Shown here one piece after another: positions 1-9,029 of a stretch of DNA of 64,000 bases. This stretch comes from an uncultured Eubacteriales bacterium. GTDB lineage: Bacteria; Bacillota; Clostridia; Oscillospirales; Oscillospiraceae. Made by a program: the position numbers and the translations under genes. The notes beneath the pieces are model-generated. The model did not search any database, was not told the DNA's origin, and saw only the letters and a list, made by a program, of their open reading frames with translations. The stretch lies in contig UQZA01000001.1 of the NCBI GenBank assembly GCA_900545515.1, positions 186,001 through 250,000 of the forward strand, read 5' to 3'. Numbering within the stretch: the stretch's first letter is position 1; each line of letters begins with the position of its first letter.

Positions 1-265
1 CCGGGTCCGCGCTGCGGCCCTGGCTCAGTCCGACGCCGACCTGCAGATGCCCATCATCGCCCCCACATCCACCGATACCTGGGGCGTAAAGGAAGCGGTT
101 GTGTCCGAGGAAGATATGCCCGAGTGGGGCAACCAGGAAGAGCGGGGCATCGACATGGAAGTCGCCACTGCCGCCGCCAACCTGACCGGCGGCGCCGATG
201 CCGTTGTCATGCGCCATCCCGCTGCCGTTGCCACCATCAAGAAGTTCATCACGGAACTTGTGTAA
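1..265 (+). CDS. acsD: Corrinoid iron-sulfur protein small subunit, 3' end only
   Basis: This is the C-terminal 87 or so residues of a gene that begins before the window; the reading frame runs from base 2 to the TAA at 263-265. The segment with GVKEAVVSEEDMPEWG, a GGAD turn and VMRHPAAV resembles the end of the small subunit of the corrinoid/iron-sulfur protein (acetyl-CoA synthase complex delta subunit). In that complex the small subunit pairs with AcsC to carry the methyl group on cobalamin. The next gene starts 21 bases later with its own AAGGAGG site, so the two are co-transcribed. The match is from memory of the family; the following acsC-like gene makes it secure. Confidence 0.85.
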   Translation, partial: RVRAAALAQSDADLQMPIIAPTSTDTWGVKEAVVSEEDMPEWGNQEERGIDMEVATAAANLTGGADAVVMRHPAAVATIKKFITELV

Positions 266-286
266 TCGGGAAGGAGGAACACAACT

Positions 287-2584
287 ATGGCTCTCAAAGG
301 TCTTGATATTTTTAAGCTGTCTCCCAAAAAGAACTGTAAGGAGTGCGGCTGCCCCACCTGTATGGCCTTCTGTATGAAGGTCGCCCAGGGTGCTCTGCCC
401 CTGGACAAGTGCCCCTATTTCGATCCCGACGCCGTGGCAAAGCTGTCCGAGGCCACTGCACCTCCCATGAAGACCCTGGAGGTGGGCACCGGCGCCAACG
501 CCCACAAGCTGGGCGGCGAAACTGTCCTGTTCCGGCACGAAAAGACTCTGGTTTCCAAAAACCTGTTCGCCGTGAATCTGTGCACCTGCATGTCCCCCGA
601 GGAAATCGACGGGAAGATCGCAGAAATGAAGAAAGTGGACTACGAGCGCATTGGCGAGCGGATGTTCGTGGAATTCCTGTTCTGCTCCTATGTGGGCAAC
701 GGCGTGGACAAGTACGTAGAGCTGGTGAAGAAAGCTGTGGCCGCCGATCGGGCCATCATCCTGGAGTGCTGGGATGTGGAAGCCGCCAAGGCCGCTTTGG
801 AAGTCTGCAAGGACACCAAGCCCATCCTGGACGGCGCGACCCTGGAGAACTGGGAGGCTATGAACGGCCTGGCCAAGGAATACGGCGTGACCCTGGGCCT
901 GTATGCAGAAAACCTCTCTGACCTGTACGACCTGGTGAAGAAGCTGGAAGAGGCTGGCAACAAGAACTTGGTGCTGGACGTCACCGGCAAGACCGCCAAG
1001 GAAACCCTGGCCAATGCCGTCATCGTCCGCCGGACCGCTTTGAAGGACGGCGACCGCTCCTTCGGCTATCCCTCCATCGTGAACCTGAACCGGTTTGCCA
1101 AGGGCGACTCCCGTCTGCAGACCGCCTATGCCGCCATGTTCACCGAGAAGTACGGCTCCATCATTGTCATGGAGAACATGACCTACGCCGAGGCACTGCC
1201 CCTGTACGGCCTGCGTCAGAACATCTTCACCGATCCCCAGAAGCCCATGAAGGTGGAAGCCAAGATCTATCCCCTGAATGGCGCCGACGAGAACAGCGTC
1301 TGTGCCCTCACTGTAGACTTCGCCCTGACCTATTTCCTGGTCTCCGGCGAGATGGAGCGGAGCAACTGCCCTGTGAACCTGCTGATTTCCGATGCCTCCG
1401 GCATGTCCGTCCTGACCGCCTGGGCCGCCGGTAAGTTCTCCGCCTCCACCATCAAGAAGTTCTTCGATGAGAACGACATCAACAACAAGATCAAGTCCCG
1501 GACCCTGATCATCCCCGGCAAGGTTGCCGTGATGAAGGGCGAGATTCAGGAGAAGCTCCCCGGCTGGCGCGTGGTGGTCGGCCCCACGGAGGCTGTCATG
1601 CTGCCCAAATTCCTGAAGGATAAGGAGTATCTGGCCGGCGCTGAAGAGGCCGAAGCCGCTGCCGCTGCCGCCGCTCCCGTGGTGGAAGCGGCTCCCGTGG
1701 AAGAGGATAAGCCTCTGAACTTCGAAGAGCTGCAGCTGAAGGTGCCCGCCATTGAAGTGGTGGACATGGGTGTGTCCTATAAGGGCCACAACCCCGAGGC
1801 CCAGACCTTCGTCACCATCGGCGAGCGCATCCACTGCATCAGCCCCTCCATCCGCAGGGCCATGGACGAGCGGGACCCCGGCCCCATCCTGAAGCGGGCC
1901 GCCGAGCAGATCGCCGCCGGCGCTACTTACCTGGACGTGAACATCGGACCTGCCGAGAAGGACGGCCCCGAGCGCATGATGTGGGCGGTTCAGCTGCTGC
2001 AGCAGAACTTCAACAACGTGCCCCTGGCTCTGGATACGGCCAACAAGAAGGCCATCGAAGCCGGTATCAAGGTCTACAACCGGTCCAACGGCAAGCCCAT
2101 CGTGAACTCTGCCGATGCCGGCTCCCGGATTGAGAACATTGACCTGGCTGCCGCCAACGACGCCATTGTCATTGCTCTGTGCTCCGCCGACGGCATCGCC
2201 AAGGACAACGAAGAGCGGATGATGCACTGCCACAACATGCTGGAGCGGGGCCTGTCCCTGGGCATGGAAGCCACCGACCTGTGGTTTGACCCCCTGTTCC
2301 TGGTGGTCAAGGGCATGCAAGACAAGCAGATGGACGTGCTGAACGCCATCAAGCTCTTCGCCGACGAAGGTCTGAAGTCCACTGGCGGCCTGTCCAACAA
2401 CTCCAACGGCGCTCCCAAGACCCTGCGGCCCATTATGGACGCCACCCTGGTGGCCATGGCCATGATGCAGGGCCTCACCTCCGCCATCGTGAACCCCTGC
2501 GACCTGCGTCTGATGGAGACCATCAAGACCTGCGACATCATCAAGAACCACGTGCTGTACTCCGACTCCTATCTGGAGCTGTAA
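287..2584 (+). CDS. acsC-acsE: Fused corrinoid iron-sulfur protein large subunit and methyl-THF:corrinoid methyltransferase
   Basis: This 765-residue protein joins two Wood-Ljungdahl proteins that are usually separate. Residues 1-60 hold a 4Fe-4S motif with Cys17, Cys20, Cys25 and Cys42, spaced as in AcsC. A TIM-barrel-like region follows, then at about 325-445 the cobalamin-binding cap, including the stretch PGWRVVVGPTEAVMLP. An Ala/Glu/Pro-rich linker (about 450-480) leads to a pterin-binding TIM barrel (about 485-765) with the features of AcsE: GERIH near its start, DVNIG, and GLSNNSNG. The predicted job is to accept the methyl group from methyl-THF and hold it on corrinoid for acetyl-CoA synthase. 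The start is fixed by AAGGAGG 11 bases upstream. A strong hairpin follows the stop. Confidence 0.9.
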   Translation: MALKGLDIFKLSPKKNCKECGCPTCMAFCMKVAQGALPLDKCPYFDPDAVAKLSEATAPPMKTLEVGTGANAHKLGGETVLFRHEKTLVSKNLFAVNLCTCMSPEEIDGKIAEMKKVDYERIGERMFVEFLFCSYVGNGVDKYVELVKKAVAADRAIILECWDVEAAKAALEVCKDTKPILDGATLENWEAMNGLAKEYGVTLGLYAENLSDLYDLVKKLEEAGNKNLVLDVTGKTAKETLANAVIVRRTALKDGDRSFGYPSIVNLNRFAKGDSRLQTAYAAMFTEKYGSIIVMENMTYAEALPLYGLRQNIFTDPQKPMKVEAKIYPLNGADENSVCALTVDFALTYFLVSGEMERSNCPVNLLISDASGMSVLTAWAAGKFSASTIKKFFDENDINNKIKSRTLIIPGKVAVMKGEIQEKLPGWRVVVGPTEAVMLPKFLKDKEYLAGAEEAEAAAAAAAPVVEAAPVEEDKPLNFEELQLKVPAIEVVDMGVSYKGHNPEAQTFVTIGERIHCISPSIRRAMDERDPGPILKRAAEQIAAGATYLDVNIGPAEKDGPERMMWAVQLLQQNFNNVPLALDTANKKAIEAGIKVYNRSNGKPIVNSADAGSRIENIDLAAANDAIVIALCSADGIAKDNEERMMHCHNMLERGLSLGMEATDLWFDPLFLVVKGMQDKQMDVLNAIKLFADEGLKSTGGLSNNSNGAPKTLRPIMDATLVAMAMMQGLTSAIVNPCDLRLMETIKTCDIIKNHVLYSDSYLEL

Positions 2585-2600
2585 TACCGCAAAATCCCGT

Positions 2601-2627
2601 GGCCGGGAGGGAAGCTCCCTCCCGGCC
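2601..2627 (+). terminator. Hairpin terminator after acsC-acsE
   Basis: A 12-bp perfect GC-rich stem with a 3-base loop (AGC), 16 bases after the acsC-acsE stop. It is followed by ATTTTA, a weak T-run, so some readthrough into the RACo gene is possible. Confidence 0.75.
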
Positions 2628-2670
2628 ATTTTATGGGCACTCTGATGTGAAACTGGTGAACCATCTCAAA

Positions 2671-2779
2671 TGTCATCCTGAGCGGATCAAGGAATCTTCC
2701 AAGAACAGGAATTTCTCAGCACGGATGTCTGTAAAATTCAGGTGCATCCTCCAGATTCTTTGCTGCGCTCAGAATGACA
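2671..2779. repeat. Inverted-repeat element of the 'TGTCAT(T/C)CTGAGCG' type
   Basis: Two imperfect 27-base arms (2671-2697 and, inverted, 2753-2779) share TGTCATxCTGAGCG and AAxGAATCT and face each other across about 55 bases. Sequences of this form are scattered through many Firmicute and other genomes. When translated they give the well-known spurious peptide CHSERSKES. It is best read as a small non-autonomous mobile repeat (MITE-like) in the gap between the acs genes and the activator gene. I see no coding sequence or clear promoter in the rest of 2628-2845. Confidence 0.7.
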
Positions 2780-2845
2780 TGCAGACTTTCTTCGGAAAGA
2801 TCCGGCGTGTTTGAATCCATATCCCACAACTAAGGAGGAGACGGT

Positions 2846-4774
2846 ATGTACAAAATTACATTCCAAATTGAAGGCGCAACCCCGGTGATCATGGAGGCCA
2901 ACAAAGGTGACAACCTGTTGGAGCTGGCCCGGCGGGGGAATGTGGCCATTGACGCCCCCTGCTCCGGCAATGGGTCCTGCGGCAAGTGCCGGGTGAAGCT
3001 GGTGTCCGGTCAGGTGGAGAGCGCTCCCTCCCGGCATATCACCCCGGAGGAGTACCAGGAGGGCTGGCGCTTGGCCTGCAGCTGCAAGGTGGTTGAGGAC
3101 GCCGAAATTTTAGTCCCCGACATTGCCTCCGCCTACCAAAGCAGGATGAAAACCGCCGACCTCTCCTCCCCAGAGGAGGTAGCTCTCTTTACTGCCATCC
3201 AGCAGGATGTACAGGCAGCAGGCATTGCCTTCAAAACTGGCTTTCGGGCCCTGTCCCTCACCTTGGCAGAGCCCAGTCTGGACGACACCATGCCCGACGA
3301 TGAGCGGCTAACCTGGGCCATTCAGGAGGCCGCCGGTGTGGAGCAGATAGACGTTCCCCACCACGTGATGGTCAAACTGGCTGAGACGCTGCGTCAGCAC
3401 GGTTTTCAGGTCTGCGTTAAGGGCCTCCTGGCAGAAAACCGTTTCTCCGTCCTGGACATCACCGGGCCCCAGGACACCGGGCTCTACGCCGCTGCCATTG
3501 ACATTGGCACCACCACCGTCTCTGCAGTCCTGGCAGAAATGACCACCGGCAAAATTGTGGCCAAAGGCTCCAGCGGCAACGGCCAAATTCGCTACGGCGC
3601 CGACGTCATCAACCGGATCATTGAGCAGGGCAAGCCCGGTGGCCGCAAAAAGCTTCAGAACGCCATTGTAAAGGAAACCTTGGTCCCCATCCTGGTAAAT
3701 CTGTGCAAGGCGGCGGGGATCTCCGCCCAAAGCATCCTGCAGCTGTGCGTAGCAGCCAACACCACCATGAACCACCTGTTCGTAGGCGTGGACGCCTCCC
3801 CTGTGCGCATGGAGCCCTACATTCCCTCCTTCTTCTCTTGGAATGGGCTGAAGGCTGGGGATTTGAAGCTCCCCGCCAATCCCTTGGCTCCTGTGCTGGT
3901 AGCTCCCAACATCGGCTCCTATGTGGGCGGCGACATCACTGCCGGTGTGTTTGCCAGCCTGATTTGGAACAAACCGGAGTTCAGCCTCTTCATTGACCTG
4001 GGCACCAATGGTGAGATCGCCTTCGGCAACCAGGATTTCCTGGTGTCTTGCGCCTGCTCCGCCGGGCCTGCTTTCGAAGGCGGCGACATCTCCTGCGGCA
4101 TGCGGGCCACGGACGGGGCCATTGAGGCCTGCGTAATCGACAAGGACACCATGGACCCCACCTTCCATATTGTGGGGGAGGCTGGGCAGAAGCCTGTAGG
4201 CCTGTGCGGCTCTGGCATCATCGACACCATTTCCGAGCTCTACCGCTGCGGTATCATCAACGCCAAGGGCCTGTTCGTCCGGGATGGGGACCGGGTGGCA
4301 AGGGACCGTCACGGCATGGGCCGTTATATCTTAGCCTACGCCCACGAGTCCGCCACAGAGCGGGAAATCGCCCTGAATGAAGTGGATATTGACAACTTCA
4401 TCCGGGCCAAGGGCGCAATTTTCTCCGCCATCGAAACCCTGCTCAACTCCGTGGATATGACCGTGGATATGATTGATAAGGTGTATGTGGCAGGCGGCAT
4501 CGGCTCCGGCATCAATATGAAAAACGCAGTGAACATCGGTATGTTCCCAGATGTGCCTCTGGAGAAGTTCCAGTACATTGGGAATTCCTCCCTGACAGGC
4601 GCTTATGCCATGGTGCTATCCGACCAGGCCGCAGAAAAGGTGGACGAAGTGGCCAAAAACATGACCTACATGGAGCTATCCACCCACCCCGGCTATATGG
4701 ACTCCTTTGTGGCCGCCTGCTTCCTGCCCCATACCAACCGGCAGCTGTTCCCCCACAGCATACAAGAGATATAA
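2846..4774 (+). CDS. acsV: RACo-type reductive activator of corrinoid iron-sulfur protein
   Basis: The 642-residue protein has an N-terminal 2Fe-2S ferredoxin domain (about 1-90) with Cys39, Cys45, Cys48 and a further Cys at 78 or 80. A linker and the large ASKHA-type ATPase domain of the RACo family (DUF4445) follow, with DIGTTTVSAV at about 220, FIDLGTNGEIA, and GLCGSGIID. This family uses ATP to push an electron onto the inactive Co(II) form of the corrinoid protein, returning it to Co(I). Its position directly after acsC-acsE supports that role here. The start has an AAGGAGG site 9 bases upstream. The next gene begins one base after the stop, suggesting translational coupling. Confidence 0.9.
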   Translation: MYKITFQIEGATPVIMEANKGDNLLELARRGNVAIDAPCSGNGSCGKCRVKLVSGQVESAPSRHITPEEYQEGWRLACSCKVVEDAEILVPDIASAYQSRMKTADLSSPEEVALFTAIQQDVQAAGIAFKTGFRALSLTLAEPSLDDTMPDDERLTWAIQEAAGVEQIDVPHHVMVKLAETLRQHGFQVCVKGLLAENRFSVLDITGPQDTGLYAAAIDIGTTTVSAVLAEMTTGKIVAKGSSGNGQIRYGADVINRIIEQGKPGGRKKLQNAIVKETLVPILVNLCKAAGISAQSILQLCVAANTTMNHLFVGVDASPVRMEPYIPSFFSWNGLKAGDLKLPANPLAPVLVAPNIGSYVGGDITAGVFASLIWNKPEFSLFIDLGTNGEIAFGNQDFLVSCACSAGPAFEGGDISCGMRATDGAIEACVIDKDTMDPTFHIVGEAGQKPVGLCGSGIIDTISELYRCGIINAKGLFVRDGDRVARDRHGMGRYILAYAHESATEREIALNEVDIDNFIRAKGAIFSAIETLLNSVDMTVDMIDKVYVAGGIGSGINMKNAVNIGMFPDVPLEKFQYIGNSSLTGAYAMVLSDQAAEKVDEVAKNMTYMELSTHPGYMDSFVAACFLPHTNRQLFPHSIQEI

Positions 4775-4775
4775 G

Positions 4776-5288
4776 ATGGTTAGAATTTTAGAGACCCGGC
4801 GGGAGCTTTGTCCCCCTCTCAAGCTTACCGGCAGGCGGTATACAGATGCAGACCGGGATGCTGGCGGCTCCTTCTCAGCGCAGTGGGGGCAGTGGCTTCA
4901 AAACAACTGGTTCGCTCCCCTGGTGCGAGAAGGCGTCGCAGGCTTTCATAATAGCTATGTGGGAGCCATGCGCATCACCGAGGCAGGATTTGAATACTGG
5001 ATCGGCGTTTTCATGGCTCCAGAGGCCCCTGTGCCCCAAGGTTATGAGGCGGTGGAGATTCCGGCAGGAGATCTGGGGGTCTGCTTCCTCTATGGTAAGG
5101 ACAGCAGCCCGGATCTGTTTGGCATGGATGCACACAAAGCTTGTGTCGCCGCCTGGCAGGAGCGGGGCTGGACTCCCTCCGGCTGGTTTCTGGAGCGATA
5201 CAACTGCCCCCGCTACACGGTGCCGGACGAAAAGGGCAATGTAATCCTGGATTACTGCGCCTATTTGCTTCCCATTTCCAAGGAATAG
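4776..5288 (+). CDS. GyrI-like / AraC effector-binding-type small-molecule binding protein
   Basis: A 170-residue soluble protein that looks like a stand-alone GyrI-like (effector-binding) domain: two repeats of beta-alpha-beta-beta type, with YVGAMRITEAGFEYWIGV in the first half and the family-like FLERYNCPRY in the second. There is no DNA-binding part. I chose the ATG at 4776, one base after the RACo stop, because an upstream in-frame start at 4707 would lie entirely inside the RACo gene. Such domains bind small hydrophobic or cationic molecules. A link to cobalamin or folate one-carbon metabolism is inferred only from position. Confidence 0.7.
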   Translation: MVRILETRRELCPPLKLTGRRYTDADRDAGGSFSAQWGQWLQNNWFAPLVREGVAGFHNSYVGAMRITEAGFEYWIGVFMAPEAPVPQGYEAVEIPAGDLGVCFLYGKDSSPDLFGMDAHKACVAAWQERGWTPSGWFLERYNCPRYTVPDEKGNVILDYCAYLLPISKE

Positions 5289-5300
5289 GAGAACATACCC

Positions 5301-5912
5301 ATGCAAGTGGAAAATCACAAAGAAGAAGTACCGTTTTCCCACTACGAGGGCCTGTTTCGCAACCTGGACCCTCAGACCGCCCTGGAGCGACTGCCATCGG
5401 CTGCCTTCGACGGAAAACGGTTTACCCTGACCCTCCTGGGCAGGACCTATGATATCACGTGGCCGGACTATGCCATTTCGGTCCGGGACGGAGGCTGCCT
5501 GCCCGGCCTGCCAACGCAAACCTTCCTTCTGCGGTGCCTGCTGGAGGCCCGGGAGGTGGCAGATCCCGGCTCGTGGAAAACCTTTCGGGAGATGCCCTGG
5601 GGGGAACTGTACATCCAGCCCTTTACCGGCCGCTGTTTGACCCGGGCAGCCTTCACCTTCGGCCCCCGGCTGCCTTCCTTCCGGGCAGCCTGTGAAAAGC
5701 TGGGGGCCAAATCCGTTCCCCACGGAGACGCAGGTTATGCATTTCCCTTTTTCGGCCCCTACGCGATGGAAATCCTGGTGTGGGAGGGGGACGATGAATT
5801 TCCTCCCAGCGCCCAAATTCTGTACACCGGTAACTTTGCAGAGGGCTTTGCCGCCGAAGACCGGGTGGTCGCAGGCGACATTCTGATCTCTCACATCAAA
5901 AGCGCCATGTAG
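5301..5912 (+). CDS. DUF3786 family protein
   Basis: A 203-residue protein with no signal peptide or membrane segment. The pattern RDGGCLPGLPTQTFLLRCLL, the FREMPWG stretch and a C-terminal domain ending VVAGDILISHIKSAM resemble DUF3786, a family of unknown function that I recall occurring next to corrinoid and acetyl-CoA pathway genes. It begins 12 bases after the preceding stop with AGGAGA upstream, so it belongs to the RACo transcription unit. No catalytic motif is evident. An accessory role in corrinoid protein maturation is a guess from context. Confidence 0.7.
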   Translation: MQVENHKEEVPFSHYEGLFRNLDPQTALERLPSAAFDGKRFTLTLLGRTYDITWPDYAISVRDGGCLPGLPTQTFLLRCLLEAREVADPGSWKTFREMPWGELYIQPFTGRCLTRAAFTFGPRLPSFRAACEKLGAKSVPHGDAGYAFPFFGPYAMEILVWEGDDEFPPSAQILYTGNFAEGFAAEDRVVAGDILISHIKSAM

Positions 5913-5960
5913 CCGTCTGCCACGGTTGCCATCCAAAAGCGCAAAGCATTTTGCGTGGAA

Positions 5961-5990
5961 AAGACCCGGCCCAAATTAGGGTCGGGTCTT
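5961..5990. terminator. Bidirectional terminator between convergent genes
   Basis: A 12-bp arm AAGACCCGGCCC pairs with its near-perfect complement across a 6-base loop, flanked by A-runs on the left and TTTTT on the right. It can stop both the plus-strand DUF3786 unit and the minus-strand one-carbon operon. Confidence 0.85.
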
Positions 5991-6008
5991 TTTCATCAAT
6001 TGGGAATC

Positions 6009-7352
6009 TTACCGCACGCGGGCAGCCCGGCGCTCCTCCCGGGTCTTGCAGAACCGCTCCAACTGGGGCACCAGCGCCAGGCAAACAAAGGCAGCCGTGA
6101 AACCACCGTTGTACAGGCAGAAGCCACCGTGAAGCAGTGGCACACTGGTCACCAGGCAGAAGTGGAGCATACCGGCCAGAATGCCAAAGGGCCAGCCGTA
6201 CTTCCCGGTGATGGGAGACAGCCCGTTTGCAAAGCAAAGGCCCACCACAACGGCTTGGGCGTTGATGGCCTGGGCAAAGGTTCCGCCGGCCACGCCGGAG
6301 AGCCAACCCATGAGATAGGAGGCCGCCACATAGCCCACCATAATGGGCCACACCGTCTTGGGATTGCTGCCGGAATTGCAGCAGGCCACCATACAGAAAA
6401 TGCAGCCAAACGTGATGCTGTTGAAGGTGGCTCCGATCAGGTTGTAATACAACACAATGAAGAGGCCATACAGGCCCACATTCATGAGCATGGCCGCCTT
6501 CCCATACTTTTTGCTGAAATCCACCCCATGGGCAGAGTCCTTCAGCAGGTTCCAGTAAGCTCCGGGCTTGCAGCCCATCAGAAGCGCGAACACCACACAC
6601 AGACCGAAGACCACGAAGCAGAAGACGTTGGTAATGGTCCAGGACGCCACCTTCAGAGTCTCAGCAGCAGGGGCCGCCGGCAGTTCCACACCCATGGTCT
6701 TAAAGAGAATGGCCTGGAGGAAAAAGGCGGTCATACCCACAGGGACGGCAGCAGAATACAGATCAAATCCCTTGTGTACCTTGGGAGAATGGGCCAGACC
6801 GGCGGGCAGGAAGAAGCCAATCACCAAACCCACACCCAGGGCCAGGAGAATCCCCTGCCAAGTGAAGCCCACCACCTCTCCGTTGGGATAGCGAATCAGG
6901 AGATCTGTAATCAGGGGCGCAATGCCGGTGGAGAAAAGCATGGCGTTCACCTGATCCGCCACCTTCTCCCGCTTCACCAGACAGTACAGCACCACACCCA
7001 GGAAGGTGGGCCAGATGTTCAGCAGGTTGATGCCCCAGGAGCAGAAGCCCGCTGTCAGGAGGAAGGCCAGGGTAGATACATTGTTCACCGTGACTCCCGG
7101 CAGGCAATACAGAGCCGTGCAAATCAGGCACACCAGCCCCATATTCAAGAACGTAGCCGCATAGCCGCCTACCGCGAAGTAATTGGTGGACACCTTAGAC
7201 GGCTGAGACAAGATTTCCCACAGGCCGGAAAACATAGCGTTCCGGTCTGGCATGAAAACAGCAGCAACCAGAAACGCCACAGAGAAAAATGCAAACAGCA
7301 GCTTCAGAAAATTTGCTGGGGACAGGTCTCGTACTCTTTTTAACATATTCAT
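6009..7352 (-). CDS. DUF1576 family multi-pass membrane protein
   Basis: A 447-residue very hydrophobic protein with about ten to twelve predicted membrane spans, ending in a basic tail. The start (NMLKRVRDLSPANFLKLLFAFF) and the conserved-looking FTWQGILLALGVGLVIGFFLPAGLAHSP region match what I know of DUF1576, a clostridial family of unknown function. Its start codon overlaps the stop of the preceding gene (7349-7352, ATGA), so the two are translationally coupled. It is the last gene of the fhs-fchA-folD transcription unit. Transport is plausible but not shown. Confidence 0.75.
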   Translation of the reverse strand: MNMLKRVRDLSPANFLKLLFAFFSVAFLVAAVFMPDRNAMFSGLWEILSQPSKVSTNYFAVGGYAATFLNMGLVCLICTALYCLPGVTVNNVSTLAFLLTAGFCSWGINLLNIWPTFLGVVLYCLVKREKVADQVNAMLFSTGIAPLITDLLIRYPNGEVVGFTWQGILLALGVGLVIGFFLPAGLAHSPKVHKGFDLYSAAVPVGMTAFFLQAILFKTMGVELPAAPAAETLKVASWTITNVFCFVVFGLCVVFALLMGCKPGAYWNLLKDSAHGVDFSKKYGKAAMLMNVGLYGLFIVLYYNLIGATFNSITFGCIFCMVACCNSGSNPKTVWPIMVGYVAASYLMGWLSGVAGGTFAQAINAQAVVVGLCFANGLSPITGKYGWPFGILAGMLHFCLVTSVPLLHGGFCLYNGGFTAAFVCLALVPQLERFCKTREERRAARVR

Positions 7353-9025
7353 CCCTCACCAAAATGTACAATTATAAAGGTCTCCATCTCCTTTATATAT
7401 CCAGCTTTCGGATATTCCGGCATGGTCTCGGCAATTTCCTTGGCGGCTGCATACTGTGCTGCAGTCCCTCGCAAAACTGGGCAGCCCTGTTGGGCAAATA
7501 TTTGTGGCAGACAGCCATTGACGCCATAAATCCCTGGAAAAGCCTGCCCTGCCCACGGAATCAGCTTAATTGCAGGTGACTGCGCAACCGAAATCGGGGA
7601 ACCCTCAATTCCCAAAAGTGCACTGGCCGTAGAATAGCCCAACCGGTCTTGTGTAATCAGTAAGCCCGGGTCCAACACATAATATCGTGCATTGGGGCTT
7701 CCTACAAATAGCACTGGCTTTTCTGCCAAGGGATAATCCCGCTGAAGATCTGCCGCTACACGATCCAGAATTCGGTATTCAGACGTGCGCAAGCTGTAAT
7801 TCCCGGAAAAGAAGCCATGAATCTCTATGGTAACATTGAGGAGCACGACCGCAATCAAGGCAGCTACGGCACACTTTGTCCACCGATTTTTCCAGCGCTC
7901 CGCGAGCAGCCACCCGCCCAGCAATGCGGCGCCGGCAAAGAGGGGAAGCGCCTGACAAGAACGCTGCATCTGCAGTTCCCCTGAAATGAGAGAAAGTGCA
8001 AAAGGCGAAAGGCAGGCACCCACAGCCCAAAGCAGGAAGGTGGCCCGTTTTTTCCGAGCTGTTCCTACAATCCCAACCAGCAGAAAACCGGCCAGCGCTA
8101 CAAGCACCAAGAACAGAGACGGACTGGCCAAGCCAGGATACAGATACCGCCGGAGAAACGACTCCCACAGCTGATGCAGCTGTGCTCCTGCACCTGGCTG
8201 GAACAGCCACGAAACAGACAGTGGGGAGCGGTAATACGAATAATCCAAAGAAATCCATCCCCGCAGGATTCGCGTGATGACGCCCCGGAAAGCCATGGCG
8301 TACACCATCACCCGGGCGGAATAGCAAAGCAACAGCGCTGTCCGCCGCCATTTCGTAGTCTGCATTCGGTCTAAAGACAATCCGTCTGCCAGCACAATCA
8401 GGCATAGACCCGTTAAAAATACACTGGCAAATGACTCATACAGGCCAATGGCAACCGTCAGCAAAGCAGTTGCACCCATCGTAAGCAATACATGCCGCTT
8501 CTTCCCGGATTTTAAATCCAAACGTCTGTCTGAATATACCAGATAGAGACTCAGCGGAATCAGGCAGCTGCCTAAGCCCGCCCCATTGTGCAAATAATAA
8601 ATAAAGACCTCAGAGTTTAGTGCAAAGTTTACGAAGGCTCCGGAGAAAACCAAACAGGCCCAAGTAGACAGCGGTCGATCTAAAATATGCTGCAGAAGCG
8701 CGCACCAGAGAATCGCTGCAGCAACCATCAGAAAAACACCCAAAAGGTCCATTAGAAAGGGGGCGTAATGGCCGATGGGAAAGAGCTGTCCCAGCAAAAA
8801 CAGGGGCCAGCGGCCAATGATTGCCACCAAGCCGTCCACAAAGTACAGCCCCGCGCAGATATCGTCTACACCGGAAACCGGATGAGAAAGGCGGAAGCCG
8901 TACCCTCCGGCAGCCAGAAGCGCCAGTCCAATCAGGTACCACTTTCTGTGAATCAGCTCAAAAACCGTTGACCAAAGCCCGGGCTTGAAGCTTCTGGTTC
9001 TCAGAAAAACACCAGATCCCTCCAT
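7349..9025 (-). CDS. GtrII-like glucosyltransferase-domain membrane protein
   Basis: A protein of about 558 residues with many membrane spans. Its N-terminal region carries the acidic motif SGVDDICAGLYF after the first span, then further spans, and a C-terminal soluble part (about residues 430-558) ends near the membrane. This layout is like the glucosyltransferase II family of polyprenyl-sugar-dependent enzymes that decorate surface glycans. An in-frame ATG at 9064 would overlap folD by 35 bases. I prefer the ATG at 9025, just after the folD stop, with GAAGG upstream. The family call is from overall form; the acceptor is unknown. Confidence 0.6.
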   Translation of the reverse strand: MEGSGVFLRTRSFKPGLWSTVFELIHRKWYLIGLALLAAGGYGFRLSHPVSGVDDICAGLYFVDGLVAIIGRWPLFLLGQLFPIGHYAPFLMDLLGVFLMVAAAILWCALLQHILDRPLSTWACLVFSGAFVNFALNSEVFIYYLHNGAGLGSCLIPLSLYLVYSDRRLDLKSGKKRHVLLTMGATALLTVAIGLYESFASVFLTGLCLIVLADGLSLDRMQTTKWRRTALLLCYSARVMVYAMAFRGVITRILRGWISLDYSYYRSPLSVSWLFQPGAGAQLHQLWESFLRRYLYPGLASPSLFLVLVALAGFLLVGIVGTARKKRATFLLWAVGACLSPFALSLISGELQMQRSCQALPLFAGAALLGGWLLAERWKNRWTKCAVAALIAVVLLNVTIEIHGFFSGNYSLRTSEYRILDRVAADLQRDYPLAEKPVLFVGSPNARYYVLDPGLLITQDRLGYSTASALLGIEGSPISVAQSPAIKLIPWAGQAFPGIYGVNGCLPQIFAQQGCPVLRGTAAQYAAAKEIAETMPEYPKAGYIKEMETFIIVHFGEG

Positions 9026-9029
9026 AGAA

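Noticed and set aside
2738..3037. 99-codon frame containing CHSERSKES
   Set aside because: This peptide is the known artefact of translating the TGTCATTCTGAGCG repeat; the frame also overlaps the RACo gene.
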